Shown here: positions 35,202 through 44,177 of the stretch, piece by piece
Numbering within the stretch: the stretch's first letter is position 1
How the letters are laid out: the number at the start of each line of letters is the position of its first letter
NCBI RefSeq assembly: GCF_030816015.1
Contig: NZ_JAUSXN010000001.1
Coordinates: forward strand, 2,790,001-2,854,000
DNA length: 64,000 bases
Reading direction: 5' to 3'
From: Pedobacter sp. W3I1
GTDB taxonomy: Bacteria; Bacteroidota; Bacteroidia; Sphingobacteriales; Sphingobacteriaceae
The notes under the pieces: model-generated
Databases searched by the model: none
What the model was told of the DNA's origin: nothing
The model's input: only the letters and a program-made list of their open reading frames with translations
Translations under genes and position numbers: made by a program

Positions 35202-37863
35202 CTAAAAGTTAAAAGTCGCCTTTAACATAGCTACTCTTCCTGGTATGTAATATGTTCCGTTGGTGAGCGAGTTGGCCGAAAGATAAATCGCATCAAACCT
35301 TTTGATATTAGCCAGATTCGTTACGCCAAATTCTAAATCTGTTTTCATTTTTAAGAGTTTGTATTTGATGTTCATATCTGCAAAAAGATATTTCAGATTC
35401 GGCTGTGTAGATTGGTGCGTAAATAAATGTTCGGCTGATAAGTTTAAATACACATTTTTCAGGGTGGCAATAGCTAGTGTAGACTGCTGCCTGAGCTGCT
35501 GAAAATTTGTTTTTATACCATTGGCAATTTGAGCTTTATTATCGGTTACCGAGAAATTTGTGAGGTATGACCAATTGATGAAACTGGTGATTTTCGCTTC
35601 TATGCCAGCTTTGTAAGAAACGGTTTGAGCATTAAAGGCAAATCGTTCGTTATTTTGCAATTGATCGTATTTACGCTGCGAAAAATTTATGCCCACATTC
35701 ACTGTACTTCTCAGGTCAAATAAGTATTTGCTTGCGTTTGTACTGAAAGAAAGTGTACGAATGTGGTTGCTTAGTGGCAATACAACCCTTTGCTGGGTGT
35801 TGTTGCTTAAACTGTACGAAGAAATGGTGTTCAGTTCGGCATCGCTGTAATTAGCCGTTAAATTGATGAATAACATCTGCATCGCTTTTCTAAAATTAAA
35901 GCTAGCCCCAACGTTATGGGTTTTCGATTCCGAAATTGGTGCATTGTTAGCAAAAAGTGATCGGTAATTTTTTAAAATTGTACCGCGGTAAACATCATCA
36001 ATTCCACCAAGATCATTGCGGAAAGCATAATTTGCCGTTACATAATTCTCTGGACTGGTTTGATATTTTAAATTAAAAGAAGGATTTAGAAATAATTTGT
36101 GCAAGCTTTTATCCAGTTGGTTTAACTCGTCCCTATAATTAATTTGATTATAGCTTAAGGGTAAACTCAGTCCTGCTTTCAATTTATCGTTTGTAAATTC
36201 ATAGGTCGCATCTGCATAGAGTTTAGTTTTAAACCAGTCCAGATCATTTACTGCATTATCTGAAACCAGTTCTGTTTGCTGGTTGTTTTGTGTACGGTAA
36301 AGCTCAGAGTTGAGCTGTTGTTGTTGTACATTAAAACCTGCCTTATAGGTTTGCACAAAATTGTTTTTTACAAAAGCAAAAGATGCATAATTGTTGGTGT
36401 ACCAGGTGGGTATTTTAATGTATTGGCTTAAGCCAAGGTAGCTGTTTCCGTTGTTTAAGATATCGGCATTAAGTCCTGGTGTAATGTTTAATATTTCAGG
36501 CTGTGTTGTCCGGTTTAAATAGGAGTAGAGGTTGATCACGTCGTCCGACTTCAATTTTTTTCGGTAATTAAATTCGTTAGAAATATCAAGGGTCTCCTGA
36601 CGCAATATCTGATTAGCCGCCACATAGTTAATTACAAAACCCGAAGAGGTTTTAAATGGGGCATAATCCAATACAAAATTATTGTTCAGGTAATATTTAT
36701 CTGCATTTCCGTTCAGGTTAAATTGAGTGCGGAGTTTTTGCGGATTAATGGCATTGTGCTGCGATTCTGAATAACTGATGGTTTGGCCCGAAAGATAGGT
36801 CTCCGAAAATTTACTGTATTGTTGGTCGCGCTGATCGTATAAGTAAGAAAGGTTTGCCCTCAATTGTAGATCCTGATTAAACTTATATAAATTGTTTAAA
36901 TTGATGAGTCCGGCTTTATTAAAAAGATACCTGCTTTGTGGTAACGACGGTACACCTGCTGCTCCTGTAGATAACAGCCCGGTTGGGTTTATCATTATCG
37001 AGCCGTTTTAGATAATCCGATAAATTATGCGAAGTAAGGTCGATACCCGGATCGTTACCAACATTATTGCCTTTAATATTATTGATGAACTTCAGCTTTT
37101 TATTAAAAAGCATAGCCGTTAGGTTTTCGTCAAAGCGGTTGGGCGTTCCGGCTCCAACCGTTGCATCGCCCATTACCTTCAGTTTAGCATCGTCTTTAAT
37201 CACCAGGTTCAGCGCAACATCATCGCTCATGTTGTTTTTGCGCATCATTTTAATTGGCTGGTCATTCTGAATCACCTGTACTTTATCTACAGCGCTTTGT
37301 GGGATACTTTTAGTGCCGATGTTATACTTGTCGTCCAAAAGATTATCGCCATCTACATAGAGGTTAGAAATGGCTTTTCCGTTATAGCTGATCTTTCCAT
37401 TTTCTGCCACTTCGATACCCGGCATTTTTTTGAGGACATCGCCAATGCTCCGGTCTTGTTTGTCGGCAAAATCAGATGGTCTATAATTTAAGGTATCGCC
37501 ATTTGCCTTTAAAGATGGTCGGTTTTTTACCGTTACGGTTTCTAGTATTGTTTCACTGCTTTGCAAAACGAGGTTATAGCTTTTGTTTACATCCGTTATA
37601 GCGGTGCTCAGTTTTTTATAACCAATGCTCGATGCTTCAATTTTATAACCCATGACCTGATCATTTTTTAAAGGAATATTAAATTCTCCATTACGATTGG
37701 TTCTCGTGAAATTGATGATATTCCCTTCAGCATCTTTTAGGCTTACGTTTACTGATTCAATCGCTTTTCCATTGCTATCCTTAACCAAACCTTTGATTGG
37801 TTTTTGTGCCAAGGCTGAAAAAGCAGTAAGCAAGAACACCAGCATTATCGCGCATTTTCTCAT
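35202..37863 (-). pseudogene. TonB-dependent/outer-membrane beta-barrel receptor, frameshifted
   Basis: The N-terminal frame (36919-37863, 314 codons) has a signal peptide (ending ALAQ), a carboxypeptidase-regulatory-like domain (KGLVKDSNGKAIESVNV, about 22-105) and a plug domain (about 130-260: LKKMPGIEVAENGKISYNGK, NLYVDGDNLL). It ends in a foreign tail after NDKPN. The barrel continues in another frame (35202 to about 36985), reading through PTGLLSTGAAG and ending ...MLKATFNF. Removing one base of the GGG run at 36985-36987 gives one frame of about 886 residues with an uninterrupted LDNDKPTGLL junction. It overlaps the GLPGLI gene by 4 bases (ATGA) and is the second gene of that operon. 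Confidence 0.82.
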
Positions 37864-38819
37864 TTTTTCTCCGGAATTTCGATCGGGTTGTTGATTTCAA
37901 CTTTCGTTATGGCTGTGCTTCCGGCCGGGCGGGGAGCAGGATTAGCTTTAAATGAGCCTTGCATACCACTGGCTGCCATTTGGGCCTGCATAAATCCTTG
38001 TGGGTCTTTATCTCTCGCCGCTTTGAGCTTGTCTAATTCTTTTCTGGTCGTTTTGATGGCATCAGCTGGCAATTTAATTTCTGGTCCCAAGTAAGAGGTG
38101 CTTACATCTATTCCCACCATTTTTACTACCCCAACACCACCGTTTGGCGATGCAATTTTAATATCATCACCAGAATTTGCTTGATTGGCATCGTCTTTTA
38201 CATTTTCCAGACCTGCAAACGTAAACTTTACTTCTTTTTTCTCATCATAGGCCTCTACAATCAAGCCTGGCAATCCATTTAACTTCCATGGACCGCTCTG
38301 GAAAGGTATTTCTGTAGCGAACCAGGCAATCCAGTTTCTACCTTTAAAGTTCGTGGTTGCTTTCTGGCAGGCTATTCCAGAAAAACTCATCGTGTCCTTT
38401 AAAATCTTCCAATCAATTTGCGGAGCGGTTTCTTCAACAAGGTAATTGTTAAAGAGACGTTCCTTGGTAATCATTTTATGTTCATTGGCAAAAAAGAAAT
38501 AATCTTCTTGTGTTAATGGAACTTTCATTTCACTTTTCACCTCAATTTTGATATTCGAGTTGCCTGTTTGGTTTTTCATTTGCTCCTGAATCTGCTTTTG
38601 GGTATTTAACGCTTGGTTCAGTTTATCATAACTGGTATACACAGAAGCATTTTTTCCAGTTACCAGTAACATGTTCTCGGTTTTAGGTTTATCGCGCTGC
38701 GTAGTATCCTGGATATGCGTAAACGTATATCTTACTCTTGCTAAAGCCTTATCAGGGCTTTGGGCTTTTGCCGAAATGGTTAAGGCGGTTGCTAAACAGA
38801 TGGTTAGGGTTAGTTTCAT
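37860..38819 (-). CDS. GLPGLI-family exported protein
   Basis: A 319-residue protein with a signal peptide (ending SAKAQ, residue 20). The family signature GLPGLIVEA lies in the middle (about residues 180-190) after FQSGPWKLN. GLPGLI proteins (TIGR01200) are secreted Bacteroidota proteins of unknown function that usually stand just before an outer-membrane receptor gene, as here, where the genes overlap by ATGA. The C-terminal part is charged and Pro/Lys-rich. Its promoter region carries an operator identical in layout to that of the BlaI-M56 operon, so it is probably controlled by that repressor. Confidence 0.92.
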   Translation of the reverse strand: MKLTLTICLATALTISAKAQSPDKALARVRYTFTHIQDTTQRDKPKTENMLLVTGKNASVYTSYDKLNQALNTQKQIQEQMKNQTGNSNIKIEVKSEMKVPLTQEDYFFFANEHKMITKERLFNNYLVEETAPQIDWKILKDTMSFSGIACQKATTNFKGRNWIAWFATEIPFQSGPWKLNGLPGLIVEAYDEKKEVKFTFAGLENVKDDANQANSGDDIKIASPNGGVGVVKMVGIDVSTSYLGPEIKLPADAIKTTRKELDKLKAARDKDPQGFMQAQMAASGMQGSFKANPAPRPAGSTAITKVEINNPIEIPEKK

Positions 38820-38851
38820 GAGATTTGTTTTTAAAGTTATCTATTTAATTT

Positions 38852-38875
38852 TCGTAAATCTACGAAATATTCGTA
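38852..38875. promoter_or_regulatory. Three-half-site operator, GLPGLI/TonB operon
   Basis: Half-sites TCGTA (38852-38856), TACGA (38861-38865) and TCGTA (38871-38875), spaced 4 and 5 bp as at 32940-32963. On the strand of the operon the first two half-sites enclose TAGATTTA, again a near -7 element, and lie about 35-60 bp before the ATG at 38819. The third half-site falls on the other side of the promoter element compared with the BlaI operon. Confidence 0.7.
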
Positions 38876-38935
38876 ATTGGGAAAACGCTTTAACATTTTT
38901 TAACGAATGATTGGTTAGCAAATATTTAGTTTTAT

Positions 38936-40445
38936 TTGGAAATGAGCGACTTGTGGTTCATGGAGGCCTTTAGTCCTGCCATTCGCTATAGCTCCGATAG
39001 AAAAATCGGAGGCTGCCGCTGCTGTCAGGTTTAGGAACAAGGGTTTCTGCGCCCTGCAACCTAACAAATGAAATACTGCTGTGGCCACCTAGCCCCGGTT
39101 GAAACGTTACCCTGCAGCAACGAGCTACGAGGAAGCGAAGCGTATAAGTGTAAAACGGGAAGAAACTTGATGTTTTGCACTCGTTCTGCGCTCCAATCAT
39201 ATTGTTCGCCGCACCAGACAACAGGGCAGGTTAAGCCCCGGAATTATCCAACCATGATTTTCGAGAAATGCAATTAAAATTATATTTAATGGCGGAGATA
39301 TACAAACACGTAAATCCTTTTCGATATGTCATCCTGAGCGGAGTCGAAGGATCTGTCGCGAAGTTTGAATAGTACACAGCCAATTTTTTACTATTTGAAA
39401 ATGAAGGTGTGGTGGTTCTTGGTAGGCTTCAGTCCCGCTTTCGCTTTACTCCGTTGCACTTCGTGTTCGCTCCAATCAGGTTTAGGAACAAGGGTTTCTG
39501 CGCCCTGCAACCTAACAAATGAAATACTGCTGTGGCCACCTAGCCCCGGTTGAAACGTTACCCTGTAGCAACGAGGTATGAGGAAGCGAAGCGTATAAGT
39601 GTAAAACGGGAAGAAAGTTGATTTTGTACTCGTTCTGCGCTCCAATTATATTGTTGCCGCACTAGACAACAGAGCAGGTTAAGCCCAGGAATTATCCAAC
39701 CATGATTTTCGAGAAATGCAATTAAAATTATATTTAATGGCGGAGATATACAAACACGTAAATTCTTTTCGATATGTCATCCTGAGCGGAGTCGAAGGAT
39801 CTGTCGCGAAGTTTGAATAGTATACGGACAATTTTTTACTATTTGAAAATGAAGGTGTGGTGGTTCTTGGCAGGCTTCAGTCCCGCTTTCGCTTTACTCC
39901 GTTGCACTTCGTATTCTCTCCAATCAGGTTTAGGAACACGGGTTTGTGCACCCTGCAACCTAACAAATGAAATACTGCTGTGGCCACCTAGCCCCGGTTG
40001 AAGTGTTACCCTGCAGCAACGAGGTACGAGGAAGCGAAGCGTATAGCGTAAAACGGGAAGAAAGTTGATGTTTTGTACAGGCCTTGGGCTCCAAGTAAAG
40101 ATTGTTTGCTTATGGGTGATTTGGAAATGAGCGACTTGTGGTTCTTGGAGGCCTTTAGTCCTGCCATTCGCTATAGCTCCGATAGAAAAATCGGAGGCTG
40201 CCGCTGCTGTCAGGTTTAGGAACACGGGTTTGTGCGCCTTGCAACCTAACAAATGAAATACTGCTGTGGCCACCTAGCCCCGGTTGAAACGTTACCCTGT
40301 AGCAACGAGGTATGAGTAAGCGAAGTGTATAAGTGTAAAACGGGAAGAAACTTGATGTTTTGCACTCCAATTATATTATTCGCCACACTAGACAACAGGG
40401 TAGGTTAAGCCCTGGAATTATCAAACCATGATTTTCGAAAAATGC
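38936..40445. repeat. Large repeat cluster of four related units with swapped inner stems
   Basis: Units start near 38936, 39392, 39840 and 40123. Each has a framework element AGTCC(T/C)GC...TCAGGTTTAGGAACA, then GGGTTT, CCTGCAACCTAACAAATG, CTGTGGCCACCTAGCCCC, GGTTGAA, CGAGG and AAACGGGAAGAAA. Units 1 and 2, and 2 and 3, are about 450 bp apart; 3 and 4, 285 bp. Units 1 and 4 carry one inner stem (CTATAGCTCCGAT/ATCGGAGG type, 38967-39034 and 40153-40220) and units 2 and 3 carry another (GCTTTACTCCGTTGCACTTCG type, 39427-39488 and 39875-39936) in the same flanks. Units 1-2 and 2-3 also share the AAATGCAATTAAAATTATATTT segment and a family C arm (39336-39361, 39777-39803). Non-coding. Confidence 0.88.
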
Positions 40446-40537
40446 AATTAAAATATTCGTCAAATCGATCTTGAAATCCTTAAATCCTCCGAATCCTGAT
40501 CCTGTATGATTTTAGTGAAAAATATTTTCGATATGTG

Positions 40538-40569
40538 TTTGTGTGTTAATTGAATTTGTTCTATATTTG
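40538..40569 (+). promoter_or_regulatory. Bacteroidota promoter of rplU-rpmA
   Basis: TTTG (40538-40541), a 20-bp spacer and TATATTTG (40562-40569), about 40 bp before the rplU ATG. Confidence 0.75.
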
Positions 40570-40609
40570 CACCTCGTTAAATAAAAATTAAAAAACTAAT
40601 ATTTAAACA

Positions 40610-40921
40610 ATGTACGCAATAGTAAATATAGCAGGGCAGCAATTTAAAGTTGCTAAAGACCAGCACCTTTTTGTACACAGATTACAAGGAGATGAGGGCG
40701 CTAGTATTGAATTTGATAATGTATTGTTGGTTGACAACGGTGGTGCAATTACTGTAGGTGCTCCTGCAGTTAAAGGTGCTAAAGTTTCAGCTAAGATCGT
40801 ATCTCATTTAAAAGGTGATAAAGTAATTATTTTCCACAAAAAACGTAGAAAAGGTTACAAAAAGAAAAATGGTCACCGCCAGTTTTTCACTAAGATTCAG
40901 ATCTCTGACATCACTCTATAA
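40610..40921 (+). CDS. rplU: 50S ribosomal protein L21
   Basis: A 103-residue ribosomal protein that binds 23S rRNA. It matches the L21 pattern throughout: [14 protein letters not shown], the [19 protein letters not shown] strand region and the C-terminal [17 protein letters not shown](F)TKIQI. The length is normal. rpmA follows 52 bp later, the standard rplU-rpmA order, and both share the promoter upstream. Confidence 0.97.
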   Translation: MYAIVNIAGQQFKVAKDQHLFVHRLQGDEGASIEFDNVLLVDNGGAITVGAPAVKGAKVSAKIVSHLKGDKVIIFHKKRRKGYKKKNGHRQFFTKIQISDITL

Positions 40922-40973
40922 TTAATTGTTAACCCAATAATTCGCTTTTTAGCGAGTTACAAAATATAAAATC

Positions 40974-41390
40974 ATGGCACACAAAAAAGGAGCCGGTAGT
41001 TCGAAAAACGGACGTGAATCGCATAGTAAGCGTTTAGGTATTAAAATTTTCGGTGGGCAATTAGCTATCGCTGGAAACATTTTAGTACGTCAACGTGGAA
41101 CAAAACACCACCCTGATAAAGGTGTTGGTATTGGTAGAGACCACACTTTATTTGCTTTAGTTGATGGTACTGTAATTTTCAGAAAGAAACAAGATAACAA
41201 ATCTTATGTTTCTATCCTTCCTATCACTGAAGCTGAAATCGAAGCAGCAGTAGCGAAAGCACCAGTTGCTAAAAAAGAGGTTGCAAAGAAAGAAGTTGTA
41301 GCTGAAGAAGCTGCTCCTGCAAAAAAAGCTCCAGCTAAAAAAGCAGTTAAAAAAGACGAAACTACTGAAGAAGCTGCACCTGCAGAATAA
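40974..41390 (+). CDS. rpmA: 50S ribosomal protein L27 with long C-terminal tail
   Basis: The first 85 residues are a standard L27: [22 protein letters not shown], the [19 protein letters not shown] segment and [10 protein letters not shown]27 usually ends near residue 85-90; this one continues to 138 with a low-complexity tail of alternating Lys/Ala/Glu/Pro repeats ([25 protein letters not shown]). No N-terminal extension for prepeptide cleavage is seen. The hairpin at 41411-41440 ends the operon. Confidence 0.96.
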   Translation: MAHKKGAGSSKNGRESHSKRLGIKIFGGQLAIAGNILVRQRGTKHHPDKGVGIGRDHTLFALVDGTVIFRKKQDNKSYVSILPITEAEIEAAVAKAPVAKKEVAKKEVVAEEAAPAKKAPAKKAVKKDETTEEAAPAE

Positions 41391-41864
41391 TTAGTAACGA
41401 ACTTATAATGAAAAGTCCTGATGAAAATCGGGACTTTTTTGTTTTATATGGTTCAGTAGTTCATTAGTCATTCGTTCATTGGTTTGATAGTCTATGGGTT
41501 AACTGGTTAATTGTTTAAACTGGTTAATTGTTCCAAACATCAAGTTCGTCATTGCGAAACCGATCCTTCATCGGTGAAGCAATCTTACAACGATCGCTAG
41601 ATCTTAATTTTCTTAACGATTTTAGAATCGACTCTGGCCTCAGACTTAGGACTAAAAAACTGTTAATCGGCTCCAAACTCCCAACTCAAAACTATCTATT
41701 AGCCCTTCGACTCCGCTCAGGGTGACCTATCGAGGTGGAAATTGGTTACTTGCTCCAAACTCCAAACTCCCAACTCCAACCTCAACTAATGTTAAAGCCT
41801 GTTAAATAACAAAATTTAACAATTCATCGCGATACATTCGTATATCATTATTTAATTATTTGCG
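41391..41864. other. Gap between rpmA and the Gly-rich exported protein gene
   Basis: After the terminator it holds degenerate AT-rich repeats (TTGGTT/GGTTAACTGGTTAATTG), a family C arm (41700-41728, AGCCCTTCGACTCCGCTCAGGGTGACC) and short CCAAACTCCCAACTC repeats. A single TCGTA half-site lies at about 41838-41842 upstream of the next gene. No gene was seen. Confidence 0.6.
41411..41440 (+). terminator. Intrinsic terminator of the rplU-rpmA operon
   Basis: Stem AAAAGTCCTGA / TCGGGACTTTT (one G-T pair) with a loop of TGAAAA type, followed by a T run. Confidence 0.85.
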
Positions 41865-42701
41865 ATGAATTTTAAAATACTCAGTTTATCTGTTTTTTCT
41901 ATTATGTTAGGTGGCCTTTCGCTTAAGGCACAGGATGTAGAAGAGAATATCCGCATGGTAAAACCCTTTAAGGCCGATGGCATATCGAACGAATGGAGCG
42001 AACCGCTTAACCAATACAACGATGCTACCAAACTGGCTTTTGCTCTGGCAAACGATGATAAAAACCTGTATATCATTATCGAATCGCTAGATCCACAAAC
42101 CACTTTTAGTGTACTAAGGGGTGGTATTACCTTAAATATCAATACTGAGGGCAAGAAAAAAGATGGAATGAAATTAACTTTTCCTTTAATGGAAAGGCCT
42201 CCAATGCCAAAAGAAGGAGAGGAGCACCGCGAGCACACTCCCTTATCACCTGATAAAGATAACGAGCTACATGATCCAGCTGCAATGAATAAAAGCATCC
42301 GGGTTTCAGGCTTTAAAAATATTGTAGATGGTGAGTTACCAGCGATGAACCAGGACGGCATTGAAACCGGAATGAGTATTCATCCCAACAGAGATCTTAT
42401 TTATGAATTGAGTATTCCATTAGCGCAATTACAGGTAGGATTGGATTTCAAAAAGCCATTGGTTTACAATATCAAAATTAATGAGCCGAATAAATCCGGC
42501 TATAAAAGAGAAGGTAGGCCTGAAGGCGCAAGTGGTGGTAGAGGCAGATCGGGCGGTAGCCATGGAATGGGCGGTAGTGGCCGCGGTGGTATGGGTGGTG
42601 GTGGAAGAATGGGAGGTGGTGGTCAACGACCACCGGAAGGCGGCGAATCGGCATCTAAATCCTCTGATTTCTGGATAAAGTATAAGTTAGTAAAAGCCTA
42701 A
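41865..42701 (+). CDS. Exported protein with CBM9/DOMON-like domain and Gly-rich tail
   Basis: A 278-residue protein with a signal peptide (ending SLKAQ, residue 23). The first half shows the pattern of a CBM9/DOMON-like beta sandwich: FKADGISNEWSEPLNQYNDATKLAFALANDDKNLYI, with ND-x-x-NLYI typical of these domains. Residues about 215-262 are Gly/Arg/Met/Ser-rich (SGGRGRSGGSHGMGGSGRGG), then GGGQRPPEGG and a SDFWIKYKL end. It is probably outer-membrane or secreted. No partner gene. The ligand and role are unknown. Confidence 0.7.
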   Translation: MNFKILSLSVFSIMLGGLSLKAQDVEENIRMVKPFKADGISNEWSEPLNQYNDATKLAFALANDDKNLYIIIESLDPQTTFSVLRGGITLNINTEGKKKDGMKLTFPLMERPPMPKEGEEHREHTPLSPDKDNELHDPAAMNKSIRVSGFKNIVDGELPAMNQDGIETGMSIHPNRDLIYELSIPLAQLQVGLDFKKPLVYNIKINEPNKSGYKREGRPEGASGGRGRSGGSHGMGGSGRGGMGGGGRMGGGGQRPPEGGESASKSSDFWIKYKLVKA

Positions 42702-42848
42702 CAGATAAAAATTTTGAGCGTTTAAATGAAAAACATGTCATCCTGAGCTTGTCGAAGGACAATCTTTTTGATTTAACTATTGGAGTTGCTATCTTTGACT
42801 AGAGGTCTTGTTTGTCAGATTTAAACTTAAAACTTTAAATTTGAATAT

Positions 42849-43139
42849 ATGAGCAGACAAATGTTTGATGAACCCTTTAGAAAAATGGCCTTAGATTTAG
42901 CTATGGTTCGTGGATCGATCAAAGAGGTTGCAAAAGAATTAGGTATAAGCCCTAATCTACTAAGTAAATGGAGGGAACGGCAAGGAACAGCTAAACAAGA
43001 TTTAGTAAACCTTACCGAAGACCAGAAACTGATCAATAAGCTTCAAAAGGAGCTTAAAGAGGCACAGCTAGAACGTGACATATTAAAAAAGGCGGTAGGC
43101 ATCTTTTCCAAGGGAGACGGGAGATATTCGGATTTATAA
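42849..43139 (+). CDS. IS3-family transposase OrfA
   Basis: A 96-residue DNA-binding subunit with an HTH of the IS3 type (SIKEVAKELGISPNLLSKW, about 23-41) and a leucine-zipper helix (NKLQKELKEAQLERDILKKA, about 62-81). It contains a slippery run A-AAA-AAG at 43085-43091 in the phase needed for -1 frameshifting, so it should also yield an OrfAB fusion transposase. In the -1 frame after the slip the sequence reads on through FIKEHRQIFPVEKM into OrfB. Confidence 0.92.
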   Translation: MSRQMFDEPFRKMALDLAMVRGSIKEVAKELGISPNLLSKWRERQGTAKQDLVNLTEDQKLINKLQKELKEAQLERDILKKAVGIFSKGDGRYSDL

Positions 43140-43171
43140 AGGAACACCGGCAGATATTTCCTGTTGAAAAG

Positions 43172-44002
43172 ATGTGTAGAACGTTCGCGGTAAGCTGTAG
43201 TGGCTTTTATTACTGGCTGAAACATCCATTGGGTAAGCGGTCCATTGATCAGGCTGAACTTTTGGTGCAGATCAAAAAGATTCACAAGGATAGTAAATAC
43301 CGTTATGGCGCGCCCCGTATAACCTCAGAATTAAAGGCACAAGGAATCCTTGTTTCTAGACCAAGAGTAGCCAGATTGATGCGGAAAGCAAACATAAAAA
43401 GTATTACCCGCAATAAATATCGGGTGCAGACTACTGATCCTGACCATTTATATCTGCCTGCAGAAAATATTCTTAACAGAGATTTTTATGCGGCGGAGAT
43501 TAGCCAAAAATGGGTCTCTGACCTTACTTATATCCGAACTGGTGAAGGCTGGCTTTATCTGACGACAGTAATGGACCTGGCAGATAGAAAAATTGTTGGC
43601 TGGGCGCTTAGCGAAACCATGGATGCCGGACAAACAACGATCGCAGCATGGAAAATGGCGATAAGAAACCGTCCGATTACCCAGGAATTAATTTTTCATT
43701 CAGACAGAGGATTGCAATACGCTTGTAATGAATTTAGAAAGCAATTGATGAAATTTTCAGTAAATCAAAGCATGAGCAGAAAAGGTAACTGCTGGGACAA
43801 TGCAGTGGCGGAGAGTTTTTTTAAAACAATGAAAACAGAAATGGTATACCACGAAAATTTTCGCACCAGAAGCCAAGCCAGATTGGCGATATTTGAATAT
43901 GTGGAGGTCTGGTATAACCGAAAAAGAAGGCATTCTACTCTTGCATACATGACTCCAAAAGAATTTGAAGAAATGCTAAGTAATAGAAAAAATGTTGCTT
44001 AA
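43172..44002 (+). CDS. IS3-family transposase OrfB (DDE integrase domain)
   Basis: A 276-residue integrase catalytic domain. Acidic triad Asp117 (WVSDLTY), Asp178 (FHSDRGLQYA) and Glu214 (NAVAESFFKTMK), the last two 35 residues apart, the normal D-D-35-E. The N-terminal part has the RYGAPRITSELKAQG helix-turn-helix-like segment. The C-terminus ends with YNRKRRHSTLAYMTPKEF, standard for IS3 OrfB. The ATG at 43172 may be used, but in-frame upstream coding suggests it is made mainly as an OrfAB fusion by -1 frameshift. Confidence 0.95.
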   Translation: MCRTFAVSCSGFYYWLKHPLGKRSIDQAELLVQIKKIHKDSKYRYGAPRITSELKAQGILVSRPRVARLMRKANIKSITRNKYRVQTTDPDHLYLPAENILNRDFYAAEISQKWVSDLTYIRTGEGWLYLTTVMDLADRKIVGWALSETMDAGQTTIAAWKMAIRNRPITQELIFHSDRGLQYACNEFRKQLMKFSVNQSMSRKGNCWDNAVAESFFKTMKTEMVYHENFRTRSQARLAIFEYVEVWYNRKRRHSTLAYMTPKEFEEMLSNRKNVA

Positions 44003-44124
44003 AAGAAAGCCAAGTAATGCTTCTCGAAATAATTGATCTGACAACGAAAAAACTCTAGTAAACTATTGCAATTCCATATAAAAGGGTCTTCGACAGGCTC
44101 AGACTGACAAGTAAATGGAAATAT

Positions 44125-44175
44125 AGAGTTGTCAACTTTCGGGCCGTTTGGCTATAAAAGTTGACAACTCTTTTT
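44125..44175. terminator. Strong hairpin, possible terminator between IS3 and prenyl synthase
   Basis: A 15-pair perfect stem AGAGTTGTCAACTTT (44125-44139) / AAAGTTGACAACTCT (44157-44171), 17-nt loop, followed on the + strand by TTTT. It stands between the insertion and the convergent prenyl synthase gene, three bases past its stop. Confidence 0.8.
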
Positions 44176-44177
44176 AA

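Larger units (their letters stand above)
42796..44061 (+). mobile_element. Complete IS3-family insertion sequence
   Basis: About 1.27 kb. Left end TGACTAGAG...GTTTGTCAGAT (42796-42820) and right end ATCTGACAACG...CTCTAGTAA (44036-44061) are imperfect inverted repeats of about 25 bp. The TGA start fits IS3-family ends. Both transposase frames are intact. No clear short target duplication is visible, which may mean that the exact ends are a few bases off. Confidence 0.82.
42737..44108. repeat. Family C palindrome split by the IS3-family insertion
   Basis: GTCATCCTGAGCTTGTCGAAG at 42737-42757 and the matching inverted arm CTTCGACAGGCTCAGACTGAC at 44088-44108 form a palindrome whose loop holds the whole IS element. 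Confidence 0.65.

Noticed and set aside
38970..40370. Several overlapping open frames on both strands with similar sequences (LQSGLGTR, GGHSSISFVRLQG)
   Set aside because: They are translations of the non-coding repeat units; frames differ between copies and no start or conserved domain is seen.
41838..41842. TCGTA half-site upstream of the Gly-rich protein, as a possible third BlaI operator
   Set aside because: Only one half-site fits; the second and third with correct spacing are absent.
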